DNA of 64,000 bases, from contig CALDKD010000089.1 in NCBI GenBank assembly GCA_937898885.1, forward strand, positions 1-64,000, given 5' to 3'. The number at the start of each line of letters is the position of its first letter. Position 1 is the stretch's first letter. Position numbers and translations under genes: made by a program. Below, in pieces: positions 1 to 6,909 of the stretch. The notes under the pieces were generated by a model. That model was not told the origin of the DNA. It worked only from the letters and a program-made list of their open reading frames with translations, and searched no databases. This stretch comes from an uncultured Bacteroidales bacterium. Its GTDB lineage: Bacteria > Bacteroidota > Bacteroidia > Bacteroidales > Bacteroidaceae.

Positions 1-1
1 G

Positions 2-79
2 TCCGGCGTTGCAAATGCGTTGCATCTGGCTAATGGCAATACGTATGCCTGTTGGAAACTGAAAACAAATCACTTCTGA
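2..79 (+). CDS. Possible 3' end of an unidentified protein
   Basis: An open frame enters from the left edge and ends at a TGA at 77-79, giving about 25 residues ending ...CWKLKTNHF. The composition looks protein-like (aliphatic, Trp, Lys). There is not enough sequence to name a family, and a chance open frame is quite possible. Confidence 0.25.
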   Translation, partial: SGVANALHLANGNTYACWKLKTNHF

Positions 80-108
80 TATTTTTAGGGCCGTATAAGA
101 AATCTGTT

Positions 109-312
109 TCAATCTCTGTATTCCAGAATATCACCAGGCTGGCAGTCCAATGCCTTGCAAATGGCATTCAAGGTACTGAAGCGTATGGCTTTTGCCTTGC
201 CTGTCTTTAGAATGGACAGGTTTGCCTGCGTGATTCCGACCTTTTCAGCCAGCTGGCCCGAAGACATCTTGCGCCTGGCCAGCATTACATCAACATTTAC
301 AATAATACTCAT
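109..312 (-). CDS. Small XRE/Cro-type HTH regulator (YozG-like)
   Basis: A 67-residue protein that is almost entirely one helix-turn-helix domain. Residues 10-60 show the XRE pattern, with the recognition turn in GQLAEKVGITQANLSILKTG and the usual closing motif LNAICKALDCQPGDIL. Proteins of this size and pattern are commonly encoded next to DUF2975 membrane proteins and are thought to regulate with or for them. Here it lies 12 bp downstream of such a gene on the same strand, so the two form one transcription unit. It probably binds its own operon promoter, but no operator was identified. Confidence 0.85.
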   Translation of the reverse strand: MSIIVNVDVMLARRKMSSGQLAEKVGITQANLSILKTGKAKAIRFSTLNAICKALDCQPGDILEYRD

Positions 313-324
313 AGAAGACTAATA

Positions 325-1023
325 TCAGATTGTCAAGTCGTGTTCATCCTTAATATCCTTGCCCATGAGGATAATCTGTGATATGATCATGAGTGCAAGG
401 CCTGTCAGAATATACATCTGGTTCGTATCGTTCGTGAAAACGACTTCATACTCTGCCAGTTCAATATTTCTGATCAGATACTGTGTAAAGATATACGAAA
501 CGGAGAATTGAATCAGATAAAGAGAGGACAGCAATATGCCTGTCTTCTCAAGATACTTTGACACTCGTGTAACAAATACATTTCCCCTGAGTATGCTGCG
601 GGCTGTTTTCAAAGCCAGAATCAGTATCCAGAGTATCAAAATGACAATGACTGAATATGATATTATCATACAAATGTCATATACATCGGTCAACTGTCCT
701 TCAGGAACATCAATGAAGACCTGCCGCATTTTTAATCTATAAACCTGCTCTCCGACTTTTGATATCAGATTTCTACCGTCTCTAACCGGTTTAGGTTCTA
801 CATAGATTTGATAAGTCTTATATGAAGATACCTGATGTAAACCGTATCCGCCTTCATGAAATGTGGTGTCACTGACTGAATAGAATGAGGCTGGAACATC
901 CCCGAACTCCAATTCCGATTCTGAACCGGTTATGAAACTGTTTCGAAAATTAAATTTGAAGACACTCAGGACCAGGGCTATAACAAACAATGTGCAATAG
1001 CTTTTCAACTTCCGTTTATTCAT
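325..1023 (-). CDS. DUF2975-family membrane protein
   Basis: A 232-residue protein with about four hydrophobic spans: one near the N terminus (about residues 8-24), one in the middle (about 125-148) and two in the C-terminal third. A soluble stretch of about 100 residues follows the first span. The size, topology and following YozG-like HTH gene fit DUF2975; the function is unknown. The frame stays open up to 1095, but a perfect promoter (TTTG at 1096-1093, 19 bp, TATCTTTG at 1073-1066) lies in that extension. The start is therefore set at the ATG at 1023. Confidence 0.7.
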   Translation of the reverse strand: MNKRKLKSYCTLFVIALVLSVFKFNFRNSFITGSESELEFGDVPASFYSVSDTTFHEGGYGLHQVSSYKTYQIYVEPKPVRDGRNLISKVGEQVYRLKMRQVFIDVPEGQLTDVYDICMIISYSVIVILILWILILALKTARSILRGNVFVTRVSKYLEKTGILLSSLYLIQFSVSYIFTQYLIRNIELAEYEVVFTNDTNQMYILTGLALMIISQIILMGKDIKDEHDLTI

Positions 1024-1065
1024 AAGCAAAAATAAATTATTGATATTCGATAAATAATTACGACG

Positions 1066-1096
1066 CAAAGATAAATGATTAATTTCAATCACCAAA
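1066..1096 (-). promoter_or_regulatory. Bacteroidetes-type promoter for the DUF2975/HTH pair
   Basis: On the minus strand TTTG (1096-1093), a 19-bp spacer and TATCTTTG (1073-1066) match the Bacteroidetes primary sigma consensus exactly. The predicted transcript starts about 40 nt before the ATG at 1023. Confidence 0.8.
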
Positions 1097-1421
1097 GAAT
1101 TTTCTCTAGAATTTATCGAAAAACAATAACTGAACTAATTCAGGATGAAAGATTGAAGAAGCAGTTTATGCAACAAGTGGAGCATGTAACAATAGGTTGT
1201 TAACATATACGTTCTGATATGGTTAGGTAAGCTGATAATGAATCTGTTTCTGTTGCAATCATTGGAAAATTGCAGGGTTTCGCCAAATCGTCAAATCGCC
1301 AACTGATATTTCACATCGCCTTTGCGGCGATTTATTGCGGGTGGAATGTTCATGGGATGTCTGCATGGACCTCCGCAATGAATCGGCGGAAAGACGAAAC
1401 CTTTTTATCAGAGGCTTTGGG
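1097..1421. other. Non-coding gap upstream of the DUF2975 pair
   Basis: No convincing gene on either strand. It holds a tandem CAAATCG motif near 1284-1298 and a small perfect hairpin (ATCGCC 1315-1320 / GGCGAT 1326-1331). The hairpin lies downstream of the phage-like gene at 1422-1901 but lacks a clear T-run on that strand, so calling it a terminator is doubtful. Confidence 0.4.
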
Positions 1422-1901
1422 TCAGAGACTGAGCTTCAGGTAGAGTTTTACTGCTGTTATTATCAGGGTGAGGGCTCCGATGAACATCAGCAGCTTTTGC
1501 CAGGACTTCAGAATGTTGGTGGTGACGGTGACAGTGTTTGTTTCTGTGCGGGTGGTTTCGGTCGTGCGGTAGCGGTCCTTGTAGGTGAGATAGATGGACA
1601 TGGAGTCGATGTCGGCTGTGGCGGTGAGGACGTTTGCCTGGAGCCGGATGTCCTGATGGAGCCGGGCGGCTGATTTGAGCTGCATGATTTCGCTGAGATA
1701 GGCCTGGCCGGTGGAGTCGCATTCTATCAGGGCCTGTATCATGGAGGTGTCCGACCGGACGGTGATGATGGTGTCGCCTGGTTTCACTCCGGAGGTGTGG
1801 CCGTAGCCGATGGTCCAGATGCCGGAGGGACAGCGGTAGGCGGTGAGACGGAGGCCTTCGAACTGGCGGATAAGGAGGAGGGCGTATGGTGAAGTTGTCA
1901 T
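1422..1901 (-). CDS. Chimeric phage lysis protein: GH24 lysozyme head joined to a membrane-anchored tail
   Basis: A 159-residue protein. Residues 1-45 match the start of GH24 (T4/P21-type) endolysins: E in QFEG, eight residues, C, five residues, T, then IGYGHT. This is the family's E-8-C-5-T catalytic triad. A full GH24 domain is about 150 residues, but here it stops after VKPGD. The rest resembles small phage proteins of Rz-like layout (a CDSTGQ...LQAN...DSMSIY central part, a Thr-rich linker and a C-terminal membrane span near 133-152). The join is in frame. GC content is visibly higher than in the neighbours. The start at 1901 is chosen because the promoter's -7 box covers the upstream ATG at 1934. 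Probably a prophage remnant made by an internal deletion; lytic activity is doubtful. Confidence 0.6.
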   Translation of the reverse strand: MTTSPYALLLIRQFEGLRLTAYRCPSGIWTIGYGHTSGVKPGDTIITVRSDTSMIQALIECDSTGQAYLSEIMQLKSAARLHQDIRLQANVLTATADIDSMSIYLTYKDRYRTTETTRTETNTVTVTTNILKSWQKLLMFIGALTLIITAVKLYLKLSL

Positions 1902-1931
1902 AATGTAATTGTCTAATTGTTGTGTCTTACA

Positions 1932-1962
1932 CAAAGATAATCAATTGTTTACATATTGGCAA
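1932..1962 (-). promoter_or_regulatory. Promoter of the chimeric lysis gene
   Basis: Minus-strand TTG (1962-1960), a 20-bp spacer and TATCTTTG (1939-1932). It gives a leader of about 25 nt before the ATG at 1901 and places the gene under the host sigma factor. Confidence 0.65.
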
Positions 1963-2155
1963 CAGGTTCCTTCGCTTATATTGTTAATCAGATTTGAACA
2001 AGAAAGCGTCTGATATTTCTATAAGTGTGATATACTATGGTGTCAGATTGCATCGGTGATGTGAACCCAGAGGAAGTGAATGCACTATAATGCAATCACG
2101 TTTCGTGTCATTTCAAAATTTAGGTGGGGCAAATGTGGGGCAAATGTTAAAAATA
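1963..2155. other. Gap holding a tandem 11-bp repeat beside tRNA-Arg
   Basis: No complete gene seen. GTGGGGCAAAT occurs twice in direct tandem at 2124-2134 and 2135-2145. It is 11 bp beyond the tRNA terminator and reads on the plus strand as a Gly-Lys-Cys-Gly-Ala-Asn-type tail. It could be a scar of an integrated element at the tRNA. Confidence 0.35.
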
Positions 2156-2195
2156 AAATTGCCTATGCATTGATTTTCAATAACATAGGCAATTT
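2156..2195 (-). terminator. Rho-independent terminator of tRNA-Arg
   Basis: A perfect 12-bp inverted repeat (2156-2167 with 2184-2193 plus TT), its loop containing a second ATTGA/TCAAT pair. On the minus strand it begins 4 nt after the tRNA CCA and is followed by a T-rich run. Confidence 0.8.
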
Positions 2196-2198
2196 CCT

Positions 2199-2275
2199 TG
2201 GTGATTCCGTTGGGATTCAAACCCAAAACCTTCTGATCCGTAGTCAGATGCTCTATTCAGTTGAGCTACGGAACC
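2199..2275 (-). tRNA. tRNA-Arg (anticodon ACG)
   Basis: A 77-nt tRNA. The acceptor GGTTCCG pairs with CGGAATC (one G-T). The D-arm contains AGCTCAACTGAATAGAGC. The anticodon stem TCTGA/TCAGA holds the loop CTACGGA, so the anticodon is ACG (read as ICG). The T-arm contains GGTTTGAATCC. The discriminator is A and the 3' CCA is encoded. It is transcribed alone between its own promoter and terminator. tRNA genes of this kind are common integration targets, and a phage lysis remnant lies about 300 bp away. Confidence 0.95.
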
Positions 2276-2311
2276 ATCCCGTATTGATGTCTCACATCAA
2301 ATTTGACGTTG

Positions 2312-2341
2312 CAAAGGTACTCAATAATTTTATTATATCAA
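2312..2341 (-). promoter_or_regulatory. tRNA-Arg promoter
   Basis: Minus-strand TTG (2341-2339), a 19-bp spacer and TACCTTTG (2319-2312). The tRNA 5' end is 37 nt downstream of the -7 box. Confidence 0.8.
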
Positions 2342-2375
2342 CCTAAACAGCCTTTTTTTTGATAAAAAAAGCGAA

Positions 2376-4688
2376 TTACTCCATAAAGCGCTCACCTGGC
2401 ATCAGATAACCTATGGTTATACCGAATGAAGGAGCCTCCGCGCCGTGGGTATTGCCGCTCACGTTAATAAATGCGTTGGCCGATATGCGCCCATAATGCG
2501 CCACCAAGGATATCTCGCCAAGATATGAGAAGTCTGAAAGAAAATCTCCGCGATATGCCTTTCCACTCTCATTGCAATATATTGGGAAGAACGGCAGGAA
2601 ACCATAGAACTCTCCACGTACATGCATAAAACGGTTTATGTGTATTATAGGCTTGAATCCATACGATACGTACTGGCTGGCTCTAAATATCTTATTGTGA
2701 ATAAATACACTATTGACAGTAGGCTCAAACTTGCCGGCTCGCATCATAGTGGCATTGTAATTGTTTGAGAATCCTCTGGTTGAGTAATAAAATCTGACGT
2801 AGTTCCCTATGGTGAACCTGTCGCTTACACGAGAGTATGTATCTGTCTCAAATATCATCTGAAGCCAGGATTGTGCCGACAACGAGACACCGTTGTCCTC
2901 TCCTCTTGGTAAAAACCGTTCCTGCGACGTGTACAGGCCTCCTACAATATATGTCTTGTGTCCTGATGTCGGATACTGTGGAGCATCGTGAGTGTTTGCA
3001 ATAAATTTGATGGTCGCGCCCAAGGTTTTGTACCTGTCGATGTCATACTTGAAATCAGAGAGGGTCTGGGCTTGGGAGAAATAATCGTTCTGTAACGCTG
3101 CTCCTACAGAAAACTCTGCTTTACTGTCATTCAGGAATGGTAGGGCAGCCTTCAACTTTACAAAAAACTCATTGTTCTTGTTGAATGCAGGGTTCTCTGA
3201 GTTGGTGAATATGTATTTCTGATTGTAGTAGTTAAAGTTATAATATGCCACTTTCAGAGACAATGCCTTAGCCAATCGTTTAGCCATATCAAGACGGACT
3301 GTAAGCTGCGCATCATTGTATGAGCGGCCTACCTGACCCTCCAGAAGGCAGTCCAGAGAATAATTACTGATTCTCTTATACGATATCCCCGCATATAGCT
3401 GGCTTGTTGACGAGGTGGAGAGACCTCCGCCAATATGAAGCATTGGCTTATCATCCAAATCAATGTCAAGGGTGAGCGTAAAAGTGGAATCAATCGGGTT
3501 GAAAGAAGTGCTTGGGATAATTTCCTTAATACCATTGTCTGACAATAGTCTGAAATATCCTTTTCTCAACCCTTCATAATCAAACATCTGCCCATCACCA
3601 TTGTCTTGACGGAACTCGCGCTCAAAGAACTCAGCCTGCACATCCGAGACACCTTTTATTCGTATCTCATTGAACTTTAATTCTGGAACTCTGGACTTGA
3701 AATCATCACGGCTATTATTGACAATACTGGATGAACGCCTTGTTGGAACACATTTTTTAATGGAGTCCATCATCTCGACGGCATAGTAATAACCGCGGCT
3801 TGATATCTCTTCGGCACGCTGAAACTCAAGAAGCCTCACATCCTGCAGATTCATCTCCAAGGATATGCCTTTCCCGTCGGGAATTGTGTAGTTGGAATTG
3901 TCCTCTTGAATAATCATTGAGCGTAACTGCCCATACAAATCATCTTCCTCGGGTATTGGATCCAAGCCCGACGCGACACTGCCAATCAAGAAGTCAGGAT
4001 TGAATTCCTCCAGCATGACATCGTACGGATAGTTATCATAAATACCTCCATCATAAACCGTTATGCCATCTATCTTAATCGGTTTAAATACGAATGGGAA
4101 GGACATTGAGGCTCTGACGGCATTGCCCAGATCACCATCTGACATAACGACATTACGCTTGTTATAGACATCGGCCCCAACGCATCTGAAAGGTACCATC
4201 AGTTTATTGAAATCACCATCGCATACGGCATTCGCACCGGCAAAGACATCAACAAAGCCAAGGTTCATCTGCCTTGGATTTACTATGCTTGTTGACTGCG
4301 GCCTTGCCGTGAATAGAGAGTCACCGAAACTGAAACGAAGTGATGCCAGCGAAGGGGTAGGGTCATCGTGTCTGAAAAAGAAACGATATGTATGGTCCTG
4401 TTCTCCGCCATACCATTTACGGAACTCGTCAGACAATATCAGCGCAGTCATTTCGTCCGGAGTGTACCCCATTGCATATAGGGAACCAATGATTGCTCCC
4501 ATGGAAGTTCCTACAACATAGTCAATTGGTATGTCATTCTCTTCCAAAGCTCTGATTACTCCAATATGCGCCATACCTTTTGCTCCTCCTCCACTGAGGA
4601 CGAGTCCAACCTTCTGACCGTTCACAGGAATGAGGGTACAGAACGTTGCTATCAAGAATAATGCTATATGTCTCACACAGTAGTTCAC
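2376..4688 (-). CDS. Patatin-like phospholipase with POTRA and outer-membrane beta-barrel (PlpD-like)
   Basis: A 770-residue protein. A signal peptide (about residues 1-24) precedes a patatin domain with the oxyanion motif SGGGAKG (32-38), the nucleophile elbow GTSMG (Ser62) and the catalytic DGG (213-215), so the Ser-Asp dyad is intact. A POTRA-like segment starts near residue 335, and the remaining about 350 residues are Tyr/Phe-alternating barrel strands. This is the layout of type Vd secreted patatins, whose barrel places the lipase at the cell surface. Here the lipase probably remains attached. The first codon is GTG at 4688; another in-frame GTG at 4676 is equally possible, because the -7 box ends only 4 nt before 4688. 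Confidence 0.88.
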   Translation of the reverse strand: MNYCVRHIALFLIATFCTLIPVNGQKVGLVLSGGGAKGMAHIGVIRALEENDIPIDYVVGTSMGAIIGSLYAMGYTPDEMTALILSDEFRKWYGGEQDHTYRFFFRHDDPTPSLASLRFSFGDSLFTARPQSTSIVNPRQMNLGFVDVFAGANAVCDGDFNKLMVPFRCVGADVYNKRNVVMSDGDLGNAVRASMSFPFVFKPIKIDGITVYDGGIYDNYPYDVMLEEFNPDFLIGSVASGLDPIPEEDDLYGQLRSMIIQEDNSNYTIPDGKGISLEMNLQDVRLLEFQRAEEISSRGYYYAVEMMDSIKKCVPTRRSSSIVNNSRDDFKSRVPELKFNEIRIKGVSDVQAEFFEREFRQDNGDGQMFDYEGLRKGYFRLLSDNGIKEIIPSTSFNPIDSTFTLTLDIDLDDKPMLHIGGGLSTSSTSQLYAGISYKRISNYSLDCLLEGQVGRSYNDAQLTVRLDMAKRLAKALSLKVAYYNFNYYNQKYIFTNSENPAFNKNNEFFVKLKAALPFLNDSKAEFSVGAALQNDYFSQAQTLSDFKYDIDRYKTLGATIKFIANTHDAPQYPTSGHKTYIVGGLYTSQERFLPRGEDNGVSLSAQSWLQMIFETDTYSRVSDRFTIGNYVRFYYSTRGFSNNYNATMMRAGKFEPTVNSVFIHNKIFRASQYVSYGFKPIIHINRFMHVRGEFYGFLPFFPIYCNESGKAYRGDFLSDFSYLGEISLVAHYGRISANAFINVSGNTHGAEAPSFGITIGYLMPGERFME

Positions 4689-4692
4689 AGTT

Positions 4693-4700
4693 CAAATATA
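4693..4700 (-). promoter_or_regulatory. -7 box of the patatin-like gene
   Basis: TATATTTG on the minus strand, directly after the T-run of the htpG terminator. The distance to the GTG start is only a few nucleotides, implying an almost leaderless mRNA or use of the GTG at 4676. Confidence 0.6.
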
Positions 4701-4736
4701 ATAAAAATCGGCAACCAAACCAATTGGCTGCCGATT
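4701..4736 (-). terminator. htpG terminator
   Basis: 13-nt arms (4706-4718 and 4724-4736) with one mismatch that can pair as G-U in RNA. On the minus strand they are followed by a TTTTTATT run, 28 nt after the htpG stop. Confidence 0.8.
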
Positions 4737-4763
4737 ATACAAATTAAAAAACTGAATTTCACC

Positions 4764-6815
4764 TTAAATAAGGTCAATGCTACGTTTAATGAAGGCATCC
4801 AATGCTTTTCCCTTCAACATTCCAGCCTGAAGCAGGGCCAGGTCAACGAGCTCGCTTACTATCTTACATTTATTGGCATAATCCGCATAAATGTCTGAGA
4901 TTTGTCTCTCCTTGTCGGAAATTGCCTGTTCCTTATCTGAAAGTTCAGTCTTGTCATTCTCTGGAATCTGATCTTCTTTCTTACCCTCCTTAGACTTTTT
5001 CAGCTCAGCGACCCTTGCGCGCAGCGTTGAGAGTTCAGAATCAATAGGTGCGACATCATCAGAACAAGACTTTGAGGCATCCTCAGCCACTCTCTTGACG
5101 AGTGGGTGGTCTGTATTGACAATCACAGAATACATACTTGGCATATCGCCGTAGAAGCTCATACCAGCCTGAATGTCTGCCATTTCCTTCATTCTGCGCA
5201 TATACTCGCTCTGTGTTATGAGAATCGGCATGGAATTCTCACCGAGCGCCTTTGCGTCAACGTGGAACTCTGTCTTATCAAGCTGAGGCATAAGGCTCTT
5301 GAATATTGATGAGAGCATTTTCCCACTTCCGGAATCAACGCTATTGTCTTTTTTATCCTCTTTTACTATGAGATTGTCTATGCTGTCACTGTCAACACGC
5401 ATAAACCGGCAGCTTCCGAATTTCTGCTCCAGCATTCCTATCACCGCAATGTCAAGCTGACTGTCCATAAGCAGTACGCTGTAACCCTTAGAGTTGGCAG
5501 CATTAATGAAACCATACTGCGCATCCTTGTCGTTGGCATACAGGTATATGAGTTGCTTATCCTTATCGGTCTGATTATCTGTAATAAGTGTCTTATATTC
5601 CTCATATGTGAAATACTTACCCTCAGTATCCTTGAACAGAGTAATCTTGGACACTTTGTCATACAGCTCTTCCTCGGTGAGCAGTCCGTAATTAATGAAA
5701 ATCTTCAAATCGTCCCACTTCTCCTCAAACTCCTTGCGGTCCTTCTTGAAGATTGAGTTCAGGCGGTCAGCTACCTTCTTCAGGATATATCCGGATATCT
5801 TCTTCACGTTGGCATCACTCTGCAAATATGAGCGTGACACGTTCAGTGGAATGTCCGGTGAGTCAATTACGCCATGGAGCAGCGTGAGAAAATCAGGTAC
5901 TATACCCTCAACTGAATCAGTAACATAAACCTGATTGCAGAAAAGCTGGATTTTGTTTTTCTGAAGCTCAATGTTGCTCTTGATATGCGGGAAGTAGAGA
6001 ATTCCTGTCAAGTGGAACGGGAAATCCACATTCAGATGAATCCAGAACAGAGGATCGTCAGACATAGGGTAGAGATCGTGATAGAACTTGCGGTACTCAT
6101 CATCGGTCACATCATTAGGTGTCTTGGTCCAGAGTGGTTCCGTGCTGTTGATGATGTTATCCTCGTCTGTCTCAACATTCTTGCCATCTTTCCACTCTTT
6201 CTTCTTTCCGAATGCTATTGGAACGGGCAGGAACTTGCAGTATTTCTTAAGCAGCCGCTCAATCTCATTCTCTTGAAGGTACTCCTTGCAGTCATCATCA
6301 ATATACATAATGATGTCAGTGCCACGGTCTTCCTTCTTGCACTCCTCCATTGTGAATTCCGGCGAGCCGTCACAACTCCATTTCACAGCCTTGGAGCCCT
6401 CCTGATATGATTTTGTGATAATCTCAACCTTTTTGGACACCATGAATGATGAGTAGAAGCCCAATCCAAAATGACCGATAATCGCGTTTGCATCGTCCTT
6501 GTACTTCTCAAGGAACTCATTAGCGCCGGAAAAGGCAATCTGATTGATATATTTGTCAATCTCATCGGCTGTCATACCGATACCGCGGTCACTCACCGTG
6601 ATGCTCCTCTTATCCAGACTTACCCTTACGGTCAAGTCGCCAAGCTCTCCGTTAAAAAGTCCTTTTGACGAAAGAGTCTTTAGTTTCTGTGTGGCATCGA
6701 TGGCATTCGAGACCATCTCACGAAGAAATATCTCGTGGTCACTGTACAAGAACTTCTTTATTACCGGGAATATGTTCTCGGTAGTCACTCCGATAGTACC
6801 GTTTTGTTTGCTCAT
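4764..6815 (-). CDS. htpG: Molecular chaperone HtpG (Hsp90)
   Basis: 683 residues from the ATG at 6815, in line with bacterial Hsp90. The N-terminal GHKL ATPase shows REMVSNAIDA (about 34-43), DRGIGM (about 76-81) and GHFGLGFYS (about 114-122). The middle domain carries the RSYLQSD arginine-finger region, and a C-terminal dimerisation domain follows. A Lys/Glu-rich insertion (KKSKEGKKEDQIPEN) lies near the C terminus. It is a cytosolic ATP-dependent chaperone. An open extension to 6854 has no family-like sequence. The gene follows clpC on the same strand after 94 bp containing three inverted repeats. Confidence 0.97.
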   Translation of the reverse strand: MSKQNGTIGVTTENIFPVIKKFLYSDHEIFLREMVSNAIDATQKLKTLSSKGLFNGELGDLTVRVSLDKRSITVSDRGIGMTADEIDKYINQIAFSGANEFLEKYKDDANAIIGHFGLGFYSSFMVSKKVEIITKSYQEGSKAVKWSCDGSPEFTMEECKKEDRGTDIIMYIDDDCKEYLQENEIERLLKKYCKFLPVPIAFGKKKEWKDGKNVETDEDNIINSTEPLWTKTPNDVTDDEYRKFYHDLYPMSDDPLFWIHLNVDFPFHLTGILYFPHIKSNIELQKNKIQLFCNQVYVTDSVEGIVPDFLTLLHGVIDSPDIPLNVSRSYLQSDANVKKISGYILKKVADRLNSIFKKDRKEFEEKWDDLKIFINYGLLTEEELYDKVSKITLFKDTEGKYFTYEEYKTLITDNQTDKDKQLIYLYANDKDAQYGFINAANSKGYSVLLMDSQLDIAVIGMLEQKFGSCRFMRVDSDSIDNLIVKEDKKDNSVDSGSGKMLSSIFKSLMPQLDKTEFHVDAKALGENSMPILITQSEYMRRMKEMADIQAGMSFYGDMPSMYSVIVNTDHPLVKRVAEDASKSCSDDVAPIDSELSTLRARVAELKKSKEGKKEDQIPENDKTELSDKEQAISDKERQISDIYADYANKCKIVSELVDLALLQAGMLKGKALDAFIKRSIDLI

Positions 6816-6863
6816 ATAATTATGTATTTTGATATTCCACCTTATTAATAACAATACAAATGC

Positions 6864-6908
6864 CAGACTTTACAGTCTGACAATTTGTCAAGCATCTTGC
6901 CTGATGCT
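6864..6908. promoter_or_regulatory. Three adjacent inverted repeats between clpC and htpG
   Basis: CAGACT/AGTCTG (6864-6869, 6874-6879), GACAA/TTGTC (6879-6889) and AGCATC/GATGCT (6891-6896, 6903-6908) lie end to end. The last begins 2 nt after the clpC stop on the minus strand. None is followed by a good T-run, so they may be operators, an mRNA-processing structure or a weak terminator. Confidence 0.4.
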
Positions 6909-6909
6909 A

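Noticed and set aside
1335..1673. Plus-strand frame opposite the lysis chimera
   Set aside because: It is open only because the region is GC-rich; the minus-strand frame has the GH24 motif and its own promoter.
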